From positions 1 to 5,655 of the forward strand of contig CBDUQI010000296.1 in assembly GCA_965369325.1 (NCBI GenBank): DNA of 5,655 nucleotides, read 5' to 3'. This document shows positions 1 to 5,655 of this stretch, one piece after another. The notes below the pieces were generated by a model. The model was given only the letters and a program-made list of their open reading frames with translations, was not told the DNA's origin and ran no database searches. Each line of letters begins with the position of its first letter. Within the stretch, counting starts at the first letter, position 1. Both the position numbers and the translations under genes were made by a program. This DNA comes from CBDUQI01 sp965369325. Lineage in GTDB: Bacteria > Pseudomonadota > Gammaproteobacteria > Steroidobacterales > JBCBZW01.

Positions 1-81
1 GCGGCGTATGTGATTTTGCTGCTGGTGCTGATCGTGCGCCCGCAGGGCATATTCGCCAGCATCCAGAGCAAGAAAGTTTAA
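1..81 (+). CDS. livH: LivH-type branched-chain amino acid/HAAT ABC transporter permease, C-terminal fragment
   Basis: This is the last 26 codons and TAA stop (79-81) of a gene that begins upstream of the window. The visible peptide is a hydrophobic run (VILLLVLIV) followed by RPQGIFA and a short polar tail ending SKKV. A final transmembrane helix followed by an 'RPxGLF/RPQGIF' motif is the usual C-terminus of LivH and LivM permeases (BPD_transp_2 family). LivM follows 15 bases downstream in the same reading frame, and in Liv operons LivH normally precedes LivM, so LivH is the natural assignment. It would form the inner-membrane channel as a heterodimer with LivM. The identification rests on a short tail plus context, so the family call is good but the substrate is not determined by it. 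Confidence 0.82.
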   Translation, partial: AAYVILLLVLIVRPQGIFASIQSKKV

Positions 82-96
82 CAGCGTTTTACAACT

Positions 97-1173
97 ATGC
101 GCTTCATATTCAAAACCCGATATTCCCAGGACATCAATCTGATCAAGCATCGCGGTCAGTTGTTCTGGTATGCCCTTCTGATGCTCGCGCTGGTGCTTGC
201 GCCCACTGTTCTCGATCGCTTCTATCTTGGTGAACTCGCGTTTGTGTTTATTTACGCGATTGCCGGGCTTGGGCTAATGTTGCTTACCGGCTATACCGGC
301 CAGGTAAGTCTGGGTCATGCCGCGTTTCTGGCGATCGGCGGATACGCACATGCCTACCTGCTCTCGCGTGGCTGGCCATTTTTGCTGGCCCTACCCACCG
401 CCGCCACAATTACCGCGCTGGTGGGGGCTCTGGTAGGTGTACCAGCGCTGCGGATGGTCGGTATCTATCTGGCAATTGCAACACTGGCGTTTGCCGTCAT
501 TGTGGAACAGGTGGCTACCCGGTGGGAGTCGGTGACCGGTGGTGGTCGCGGGATGCTGGTGGAGCCGGCGCAGATTTTGGGGCTTTCACTGCAGAGCCCT
601 GTAGCGTTTTACTTTTTGTGTTTGAGCACTCTGGTGCTGAGTGTGCTTGGCGCGATGAACTTGCTGCGCAGTCCGCTCGGTCGCGCCATGATCGCGGTGC
701 GCGATTCGGAGATTGCGGCCCGCAGTGTGGGGATTAACCTAGCGCGTACCAAGACCGTGGCATTTGCGCTGTCGGCCGGGCTTACAGGTGTCGCCGGTGC
801 GTTGCTGGCGCATCACACCGGCTATCTATCGCCAGAGGCCTTTACACTCACTATCTCCATTCAATTGTTGTTGCTCGTGGTGGTCGGCGGTCTGGGCTCT
901 CTGCACGGGGTGATCTTCGGGGCAATCTTCATTGGTCTACTGCCGCAGGCCATCGCTATCCTACGCGATACCCTGCCGGATGCCGTCGCGAGTATGCCGG
1001 GGCTGGAACCGGGTATTTTCGGTTTGATACTCATTTTGTTTTTGATGTTTGAGCCGCGCGGTCTGTACGGGCAATGGTGCAAAATCCGCCAGTTCTTTGA
1101 TGAATTTCCGCTGTATCGTCGGGCGGCTAACAAGCGCCAGAAGACCTATCTGCGTACGGAGCGTATGCGGTGA
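97..1173 (+). CDS. livM: LivM-type ABC transporter permease (HAAT family)
   Basis: Inner-membrane permease of 358 residues, the partner of LivH in a branched-chain amino acid-type importer. After a short basic N-terminus (about 1-20) come hydrophobic segments near residues 22-38, 43-63, 95-115, 119-138, 168-190, 216-238, 251-285 and 305-318. The family hallmark GYTGQVSLGHAAF lies at 65-77. The cytoplasmic coupling region at about 199-214 (RDSEIAARSVGIN) matches the EAA-like loop that docks on the ATPases, and VGGLGSLHG (263-271) is also typical. The protein ends with FEPRGLYG (318-325) and a basic tail of about 30 residues. ATG 97 is the first possible start after the in-frame livH stop at 79-81. 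No convincing Shine-Dalgarno sequence precedes it, so initiation may depend on ribosomes finishing livH 15 bases upstream. The stop overlaps the livG start. Family call is firm; the cargo is not shown. Confidence 0.93.
   Translation: MRFIFKTRYSQDINLIKHRGQLFWYALLMLALVLAPTVLDRFYLGELAFVFIYAIAGLGLMLLTGYTGQVSLGHAAFLAIGGYAHAYLLSRGWPFLLALPTAATITALVGALVGVPALRMVGIYLAIATLAFAVIVEQVATRWESVTGGGRGMLVEPAQILGLSLQSPVAFYFLCLSTLVLSVLGAMNLLRSPLGRAMIAVRDSEIAARSVGINLARTKTVAFALSAGLTGVAGALLAHHTGYLSPEAFTLTISIQLLLLVVVGGLGSLHGVIFGAIFIGLLPQAIAILRDTLPDAVASMPGLEPGIFGLILILFLMFEPRGLYGQWCKIRQFFDEFPLYRRAANKRQKTYLRTERMR
1158..1161 (+). promoter_or_regulatory. Ribosome binding site favouring the GTG start of livG
   Basis: GGAG lies 8 bases before GTG at 1170 and 14 bases before the alternative ATG at 1176. 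The spacing favours the GTG start, which overlaps the livM stop as GTGA (1170-1173). The site lies inside the livM coding region. Confidence 0.6.
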
Positions 1174-1940
1174 GTATGTTCTGCGCAAAAGATTTACAGC
1201 TGAGCTTTGGCGGCGTGCGTGCGGTGCAGGCGATGTCTTTCGAGGTGAAGGCCGGTGAGGTGTTCAGCATCATTGGCCCCAACGGGGCAGGCAAAACCAC
1301 CATATTTAATCTCATCAGCCGTTTTTACGATGCAGATGAGGGCAGCATAATGCTGGACGGTACAGACATCACTCGTCTGCCGTCGCATCGGGTAGCGCAG
1401 GCAGGGATTGCGCGGACATTTCAGAACACCGAGCTGTTTGAGCACGAAACGGTGTTGCAGAATCTGCTGATCGGATGCCATGTGAACCGGCGCTCCAATT
1501 TGCTTACCGAGATGTTGCATTTGCCATCGGTGCGTGCACAGGAGTTGGCTTTTCGCGAAAACGTCGAGCGGGTCATCGATCTGCTGGACCTGCAAAGTTA
1601 TCGCTTCAACACTATCGCTAGCCTGCCGTACGGGGCGCGCAAAATGGTGGAGATCGCCCGCGCCCTGTGCATGGGCCCCAAACTGTTGCTGCTGGACGAG
1701 CCGGCCTCGGGTTTGAACCCGGAGGAGACGGACGATCTCACTTACTGGATCGAGGACATCAACCAAGATATGGGCATCACCATACTGATGGTGGAGCACG
1801 ACATGAACCTGGTGTCTCGCGTGTCCAACCGGGTGCTGGCCGTGGCCGAAGGCAAGCCCATCGCGATTGGTGAGCCGGATGAGATCCAGGCGCATCCGCA
1901 AGTGCTCAGCGCGTACCTTGGCCAGCCGGAGGCAGGGTAA
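1170..1940 (+). CDS. livG: LivG-type ABC transporter ATP-binding protein
   Basis: Cytoplasmic ATPase of 256 residues, close to the usual LivG length of about 255. It pairs with LivF to power import through LivH/LivM. Visible motifs: Walker A GPNGAGKT at 36-43, Q-loop Q85 (ARTFQN, 81-86), an ABC signature region SLPYGARK at 151-158, Walker B LLLLDE at 172-177 followed by PASGLNPEE, and the switch histidine H210 (VEHDMN). FQNTELFEHETVLQNLL and the ending AYLGQ are LivG-like. The signature reads LPYGA rather than LSGGQ; LivG proteins commonly have a YG form there, but often with QQ after it. GTG 1170 is chosen because GGAG at 1158-1161 is well spaced for it and it overlaps the livM stop by four bases; ATG 1176 would shorten the protein by two residues. 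The stop overlaps the livF start as TAATG. Confidence 0.93.
   Translation: MSMFCAKDLQLSFGGVRAVQAMSFEVKAGEVFSIIGPNGAGKTTIFNLISRFYDADEGSIMLDGTDITRLPSHRVAQAGIARTFQNTELFEHETVLQNLLIGCHVNRRSNLLTEMLHLPSVRAQELAFRENVERVIDLLDLQSYRFNTIASLPYGARKMVEIARALCMGPKLLLLDEPASGLNPEETDDLTYWIEDINQDMGITILMVEHDMNLVSRVSNRVLAVAEGKPIAIGEPDEIQAHPQVLSAYLGQPEAG
1928..1932 (+). promoter_or_regulatory. Strong ribosome binding site for livF
   Basis: GGAGG ends 7 bases before the livF ATG at 1940, near-ideal spacing. It lies within the last codons of livG, so livF translation is probably coupled to livG termination at the TAATG junction. Confidence 0.7.
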
Positions 1941-2707
1941 TGCAGGCACTGCTTGAGCTGAGAAATTTGGAGACTTACTACGGCCCGATTATGGCGATTC
2001 GCGGGGTCAGTCTACAGGTGATGGCTGGCCAGATTGTCACCATTTTGGGGGCCAATGGCGCAGGCAAGACCACGGTGCTCAAGACCATTAGCGGCGCGTT
2101 GGACCCGCAGAAAGGACAGGTGATTTTCCAGGGCCGGCAGATTGAGATGCAAGACCCCGATCATGTCGCGCGGATGGGCATCGCGCACGTGCCGGAAGGG
2201 CGCGAGGTGTTCCCGTTCCTCAGCGTCGAGCAGAATCTAATGATGGGTGCCTATGCCCGTCGTGATCGCAACATCACTGATGATCTGCAACTGGTGTATG
2301 AATACTTTCCGGTATTGGCAGAGAAGGCCGGTCAGCAGGCGGCTTATTTGTCTGGCGGTCAGCAGCAAATGCTGAGCATTGGTCGCGCGCTGATGATGCG
2401 CCCGACACTCATGCTATTGGACGAACCGTCGCTGGGGCTGTCGCCGGCGTTGGTGGCGGATATCAGCGCCATCATCAAACGATTGCGTGATGAGCAGAAC
2501 GTCACCTTGCTACTGGTGGAGCAGAATGCGCGGATGGCGTTGGACCTGGGCGATTACGGTTATGTGATGGAGTTGGGGCGTGTGGTGATGGAAGATACCT
2601 GCACGCGCCTGAAAGACTCTGATGACGTGCAGGAGTTTTATCTGGGCATGCGCGATGAGGGTGTGCGCGGCGCGCGGCGATGGAAGAAACGCAAGACATG
2701 GCGATAG
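1940..2707 (+). CDS. livF: LivF-type ABC transporter ATP-binding protein with basic C-terminal tail
   Basis: Second cytoplasmic ATPase of the importer, 255 residues. Motifs in order: Walker A GANGAGKT at 37-44, the LivF-type VPEGRE segment at 84-89 in the Q-loop region, a canonical signature LSGGQQQ at 137-143, Walker B LMLLDE at 157-162 followed by PSLGLSP, and VEQNAR at 193-198, where Q195 occupies the usual switch-histidine position. That substitution is normal for LivF and does not indicate a defect. The E. coli protein is about 237 residues and ends soon after the 'EFYLG' segment. Here EFYLG (232-236) is followed by 19 more residues ending in the very basic RRWKKRKTWR. This tail is encoded partly in the overlap with the downstream ligase gene (2680-2707). 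From memory, LivF proteins encoded beside acyl-CoA synthetases often carry similar basic tails. ATG 1940 shares its A with the livG stop. Confidence 0.93.
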   Translation: MQALLELRNLETYYGPIMAIRGVSLQVMAGQIVTILGANGAGKTTVLKTISGALDPQKGQVIFQGRQIEMQDPDHVARMGIAHVPEGREVFPFLSVEQNLMMGAYARRDRNITDDLQLVYEYFPVLAEKAGQQAAYLSGGQQQMLSIGRALMMRPTLMLLDEPSLGLSPALVADISAIIKRLRDEQNVTLLLVEQNARMALDLGDYGYVMELGRVVMEDTCTRLKDSDDVQEFYLGMRDEGVRGARRWKKRKTWR

Positions 2708-4536
2708 ACGCTCAAGAGCAATTTGCACCCCAGCTCATAGATGGGTGCGATACGACCGCCGCGCTGTTTTACAAGCGCGTGAATGAGCTGGGCGATCGCC
2801 TGGCCATTCGCGAGAAAGACTTTGGTATCTGGAACGAGTACTCCTGGGCACATTACGGCCAACAGGCCCGATGGTGTGGGCTAGGATTGAAGGCGCTGGG
2901 CCTGGCTCGCGGCGATATGTGCTCAATCGCCTCGGAGGTGAACAAAGAGTGGTTGTTTACCGACATGGCATGCGCCTGCATGGGCGGCATCAGCAACGGC
3001 GTTTACCCGACCGACGCACCCAACCAGGTGGAGTACCTCATCAATGACAGCGGCACACGCTTTTATTTTGCCGAGGATGAGGAGCAACTGGACAAAGTGC
3101 TGCAAGTGCGCGAACGCACGCCAACGCTCGAGAAAATTATCATTTTCGATATGGAAGGTTTGCGCACTTTTGCCGACCCGATGTGCCTTAGTTTTGAGGC
3201 GCTGCAGGCGTTGGGACGCGAATACGAGCAGGCGCACCCGGATGTGTGGACGCAGGAGATCGCCCGCTGCCAGCCCGAAGACTTGCTGACCCTTACCTAT
3301 ACCTCAGGCACCACCGGCCCACCCAAAGGCGCCATGATCAGCCATCGCAACATGATCTTTCAGGTACGCGCGCTGCAATGGATCTACGGTGTGCACGAGA
3401 GCGACAATCAGCTGGGCTTTCTGCCACTGGCCCATATCGCAGGGCGTATGTTCTATGCGTATCTGCCATTGGAATCGCGCAGTGTGGTGAATTTGGTGGA
3501 AGACCTGCAGACCGTTACTCAGGATCAGCAGCAGGTACAACCCAGCATCCACTTTGCGGTTCCCCGCGTGTGGGAGAAGCTGTTTTCCACCGTGGCTATT
3601 CAGCTCAAAGACGCCACCGGCCTGGGCCGGATGGCCTACCGTTGGGCGCTGCGCCTGGGCGAACGGGTGGCACACTATCGCAAACAGGATCAGCCCCCGC
3701 CGTTGCTGCTTGCACTGGCGCACTTTGTCGCGGACAAAGCCGTGCTGCGCAACATCCGCATCTCACTGGGCATCAACAATGCACGCTGGCTGTCCACGGC
3801 GGCCGCCCCGATCGCGCCTGATCTAATTGACTGGTTCTGGGCAATGGGCCGGCCGATGTATGAGGTGTATGGCCAGACCGAATGCACCGGGTTGGCCACT
3901 GCCAATCGGGCGGGCGCCAATCGTCTGGGCAGCGTGGGGAAGGCCGTTGATGGCGCGCTTATCCGTCTGACGCCGGACAAAGAGATTCTCATCCGCAGCC
4001 CCGGGGTCATTCGTGGTTATTGGAGAATGCCAGAGAAGAGCGCGGAGACTGTGCGCGATGGCTGGTTGTACACGGGCGATGTGGGTGAGATTGACGATGA
4101 TGGGTACCTGTATATTCGTGATCGGATGAAAGACATCATCATCACAGCCGGGGGCAAGAACATTACGCCCAGTGAGATTGAAAATCAGTTGAAGTTCTCG
4201 CCGTTTATCTCTGATGCAGTGGTGGTTGGGGATCGTCGCCCTTATCTCACCTGCCTGGTGATGATCGATCAGGAGAACGTGACCAAATTCGCCCAGGATC
4301 ACAGTGTGCCGTTTACCAACTACACCAGTCTGTGTCATGCACAGGAAGTACAGGATATGATCTGGCAACAGATTGAACAGGTGAATGCCCGCTTTGCCCG
4401 CGTTGAGACGATCAAGAAATTTCGTCTTATTGATCAATTGCTTGATGCACAGGACGAGGAGTTAACGCCGACCATGAAGCTCAAGCGCAAAGTGGTTAAC
4501 GAGAAATATGCTGGGCTGATTGAGGCAATGTACTAA
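2680..4536 (+). CDS. AMP-forming long-chain-type acyl-CoA synthetase (FAA1-like)
   Basis: Predicted cytoplasmic or membrane-associated ligase of 618 residues. The family makes an acyl-adenylate from a carboxylic acid and ATP, then an acyl-CoA. Visible motifs: P-loop YTSGTTGPPKG at 207-217; LPLAHIAGR at 248-256; VPRVWEKLF at 294-302, typical of FAA1-like long-chain enzymes; STAAAP at 372-377; YGQTE at 397-401; WLYTGD at 462-467, with D467 the expected ribose-binding aspartate; RDRMKDIIITAGGKNI at 480-495, with the conserved R482 and hinge position K484; and PTMKLKR at 597-603, where K600 is probably the adenylation lysine. All catalytic landmarks are present, so it looks active. The long N-terminus and total length fit long-chain synthetases better than short-chain or aryl-CoA ligases, but chain length cannot be read reliably from motifs. 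The start is ambiguous: ATG 2680 overlaps livF by 28 bases and has only a distant GAGGG (2657-2661); ATG 2698 has GGAAG (2682-2686) at 11 bases and gives 612 residues. Residue numbers here use 2680. Confidence 0.92.
   Translation: MEETQDMAIDAQEQFAPQLIDGCDTTAALFYKRVNELGDRLAIREKDFGIWNEYSWAHYGQQARWCGLGLKALGLARGDMCSIASEVNKEWLFTDMACACMGGISNGVYPTDAPNQVEYLINDSGTRFYFAEDEEQLDKVLQVRERTPTLEKIIIFDMEGLRTFADPMCLSFEALQALGREYEQAHPDVWTQEIARCQPEDLLTLTYTSGTTGPPKGAMISHRNMIFQVRALQWIYGVHESDNQLGFLPLAHIAGRMFYAYLPLESRSVVNLVEDLQTVTQDQQQVQPSIHFAVPRVWEKLFSTVAIQLKDATGLGRMAYRWALRLGERVAHYRKQDQPPPLLLALAHFVADKAVLRNIRISLGINNARWLSTAAAPIAPDLIDWFWAMGRPMYEVYGQTECTGLATANRAGANRLGSVGKAVDGALIRLTPDKEILIRSPGVIRGYWRMPEKSAETVRDGWLYTGDVGEIDDDGYLYIRDRMKDIIITAGGKNITPSEIENQLKFSPFISDAVVVGDRRPYLTCLVMIDQENVTKFAQDHSVPFTNYTSLCHAQEVQDMIWQQIEQVNARFARVETIKKFRLIDQLLDAQDEELTPTMKLKRKVVNEKYAGLIEAMY
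2682..2686 (+). promoter_or_regulatory. Possible ribosome binding site supporting the ligase start at 2698
   Basis: GGAAG lies 11 bases before ATG 2698, a modest match at slightly long spacing. The alternative ATG at 2680 has only GAGGG at 2657-2661, 18 bases away, which is too far to be effective. This tilts the choice slightly towards 2698 and a 10-base overlap with livF, but it does not settle it. Confidence 0.35.
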
Positions 4537-4539
4537 TGA

Positions 4540-4543
4540 GAGG
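4540..4543 (+). promoter_or_regulatory. Ribosome binding site favouring the 4551 start of the binding-protein gene
   Basis: GAGG (within AGAGG context) ends 7 bases before ATG 4551, near-ideal spacing. The competing ATG 4536, which overlaps the ligase stop as TAATG, has GAGG at 4522-4525 with a 10-base spacer, also usable. The 4551 start gives the more typical compact lipoprotein signal peptide. Confidence 0.5.
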
Positions 4544-4550
4544 CAGTGCG

Positions 4551-5655
4551 ATGAGAGTGCGTTTGGGGTGGATAGCTGTGCTGGCAGCAACGTTGATGGG
4601 CTGTGAGTCGGCGCAGGATGCCGGTACCGGGCAAGACGGTGCCACCACCGTGCAGGGCGTGAGCGACACCCAGATTGTGCTGGGTTCGCACTCTGATCTG
4701 TCGGGCCCCACAGCTATTTGGGGCGTCGGCAGCATCAACGGCGCGCGCATGCGCTTTGATGAAGCCAATGCCGCGGGCGGCATTCACGGCCGCCAGATAC
4801 GCTTTGTTGTTGAGGACACGGGCTATCAGGTGCCGCGTGCGATCCAGGCGGCTAACAAGCTGATCAACCGCGACAAGATTTTTGCCATGGTGGTTGCCCT
4901 AGGCACACAGTTGAACAATACGGTTATGCCGATGCAGCTTGAGGCCGGCGTGCCAAATCTGTTTCCATTTACCGGTGCACGCTCGATGAATGAGCCATTC
5001 CATCGTCTGAAATTCACTCAGCGCGGCAGTTACTACGATGAGATTCGCGCTGGCGTGCGGTATTCCGTCGAGCAGCAGGGCAAGCAGGCGTTGTGCACCA
5101 TTTATCAGGACACCGATTACGGGCATGAGACGCTGGATGCTGTGAACGATCAGGCGGCTCACATGAGCATGTCGGTGGTGGCAACCTCCGCGCATAAACC
5201 CACCGAAACCGAATTTACCGCCGCCATCCTGCGCCTACGCAGCGCGGATTGTGATGTCGTGTTTATGGGCACAGTGCACCGGGACACGGTGCTTATCCTG
5301 GAAACCTCACGCAAGATGGGCTGGGACACGGTCGCCTGGGTGGGCAACGATGTCACCTACGGTGAAGTGATTTCCGGCCAGCCTGGCGGGGCGGCCGAAG
5401 GGTTCTCGGTGTTTGTGCATCTGGCTGAGCGGTACGCTGATGAGCGGATGAGTCCGCAGGTGCGAGCCTGGTGGGACCGTTACAGTACTCAATTTGGAGA
5501 GGCGCCCGATACGGCCGCGATGGAGGGCTATCGTGCGGGCGATCTGGTGGTTGAAGCACTCCAGCGAGCTGGCCGTGAGCTTAACGTCGACGCGCTGGTA
5601 AGTGCGATGGAGAGCATTGATGCGTACACTGATATGTTCGGATACAAGATAGCGT
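4551..5655 (+). CDS. Liv-type ABC transporter substrate-binding lipoprotein, 3' truncated by the window
   Basis: Extracytoplasmic ligand-binding component of the importer (Peripla_BP_6, LivJ/LivK-like). 368 codons are visible with no stop before the window edge; the family usually runs to about 380-420 residues, so perhaps a few dozen are missing. N-terminus: basic MRVR, hydrophobic 5-17, lipobox-like LMGC with C18 the likely lipidated cysteine, then a Gly/Ser/Asp/Gln-rich linker to about 36. Family landmarks: IVLGSHSDLSGPTA (42-55), the NG...F.EANAAGGIHGR stretch (63-81), EDTGY (88-92), KLINRDKIFA (103-112), GVPNLFPFTGAR (133-144), and YQDTDYGHETLDAV in lobe 2 (185-198). Start 4551 is preferred for its spacing from GAGG (4540-4543) and compact signal peptide; ATG 4536 would add MRGSA. 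It directly follows the ligase stop, so it is probably in the same operon. Cargo is not evident; gene context suggests a carboxylic acid. Confidence 0.9.
   Translation, partial: MRVRLGWIAVLAATLMGCESAQDAGTGQDGATTVQGVSDTQIVLGSHSDLSGPTAIWGVGSINGARMRFDEANAAGGIHGRQIRFVVEDTGYQVPRAIQAANKLINRDKIFAMVVALGTQLNNTVMPMQLEAGVPNLFPFTGARSMNEPFHRLKFTQRGSYYDEIRAGVRYSVEQQGKQALCTIYQDTDYGHETLDAVNDQAAHMSMSVVATSAHKPTETEFTAAILRLRSADCDVVFMGTVHRDTVLILETSRKMGWDTVAWVGNDVTYGEVISGQPGGAAEGFSVFVHLAERYADERMSPQVRAWWDRYSTQFGEAPDTAAMEGYRAGDLVVEALQRAGRELNVDALVSAMESIDAYTDMFGYKIA

Noticed and set aside
1422..1424. Suspicion that LivG might be a degenerate ATPase because of its odd signature motif
   Set aside because: Walker A, the Q-loop glutamine (this codon, Q85), Walker B with its glutamate, and the switch histidine are all intact, and YG-type signatures are known in LivG.
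1194..1949. Minus-strand open frame of 251 codons opposite livG
   Set aside because: It lies entirely antisense to a motif-complete LivG. Its translation is rich in His, Gln and Arg with no recognisable domain, as expected of the reverse complement of a GC-rich gene.
2519..2530. Missing switch histidine in LivF (Gln at residue 195)
   Set aside because: VEQNA is the usual sequence at this position in LivF proteins, so it is not an anomaly.
3246..3821. Plus-strand open frame of 191 codons in another phase within the ligase gene
   Set aside because: It is out of frame with the ligase P-loop and VPRVWEKLF region, is Arg/Pro/Ala/Gly-rich and has no recognisable motif; it is a frame shadow.
4403..4433. 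Possible internal promoter before the binding-protein gene (TTGAGA ... TATTGA)
   Set aside because: The spacer is 19 bases and the -10 match is about three of six, in coding sequence. This is no better than expected by chance.
3823..4437. Minus-strand open frame of 204 codons inside the ligase gene
   Set aside because: The ligase C-terminal motifs are intact on the plus strand across this span. The antisense product shows no family features.
4496..5559. Several minus-strand open frames (up to 98 codons) opposite the binding-protein gene
   Set aside because: The plus strand encodes a continuous Peripla_BP_6 protein with a signal peptide. The antisense frames are short, overlap one another and have no recognisable features.

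Overview
The window is one block of six co-directional plus-strand genes with almost no intergenic space. It looks like part of an operon for a Liv-type (branched-chain amino acid / HAAT family) ABC importer with an acyl-CoA ligase built in. Base composition is roughly in the middle to high fifties percent GC, by eye. Gene content and Shine-Dalgarno-led, stop/start-overlapping genes suggest a proteobacterium, possibly gamma or beta, but nothing here fixes the taxon. No RNA gene, mobile element, CRISPR array, terminator or convincing promoter was seen.

Layout. Positions 1-81 are the 3' end of a LivH-type permease gene. livM (97-1173), livG (GTG start at 1170, to 1940) and livF (1940-2707) follow. 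The livF 3' end overlaps a gene for an AMP-forming, long-chain-type (FAA1-like) acyl-CoA synthetase (2680 or 2698 to 4536). Directly after its stop comes a gene for a LivJ/LivK-type substrate-binding protein (start 4551, alternatively 4536). It stays open to the window edge, so its last few dozen codons are missing. Its N-terminus looks like a lipoprotein signal peptide, which suggests a membrane-anchored binding protein.

How the genes could work together. The binding protein captures the ligand outside the inner membrane. LivH and LivM form the channel, and LivG and LivF drive import with ATP. The ligase, encoded between the ATPases and the binding protein, would activate an imported carboxylic acid to its CoA thioester. 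This argues that the cargo is a carboxylic acid fed into CoA-dependent catabolism (fatty, dicarboxylic or aromatic acid) rather than leucine, isoleucine or valine. That is inference from gene order and family, not something the sequence shows. The importer and ligase families are well known, and nothing here is clearly a new system. The points most worth a second look are the transporter/ligase coupling, the lipid-anchored binding protein and the chain of overlapping junctions.
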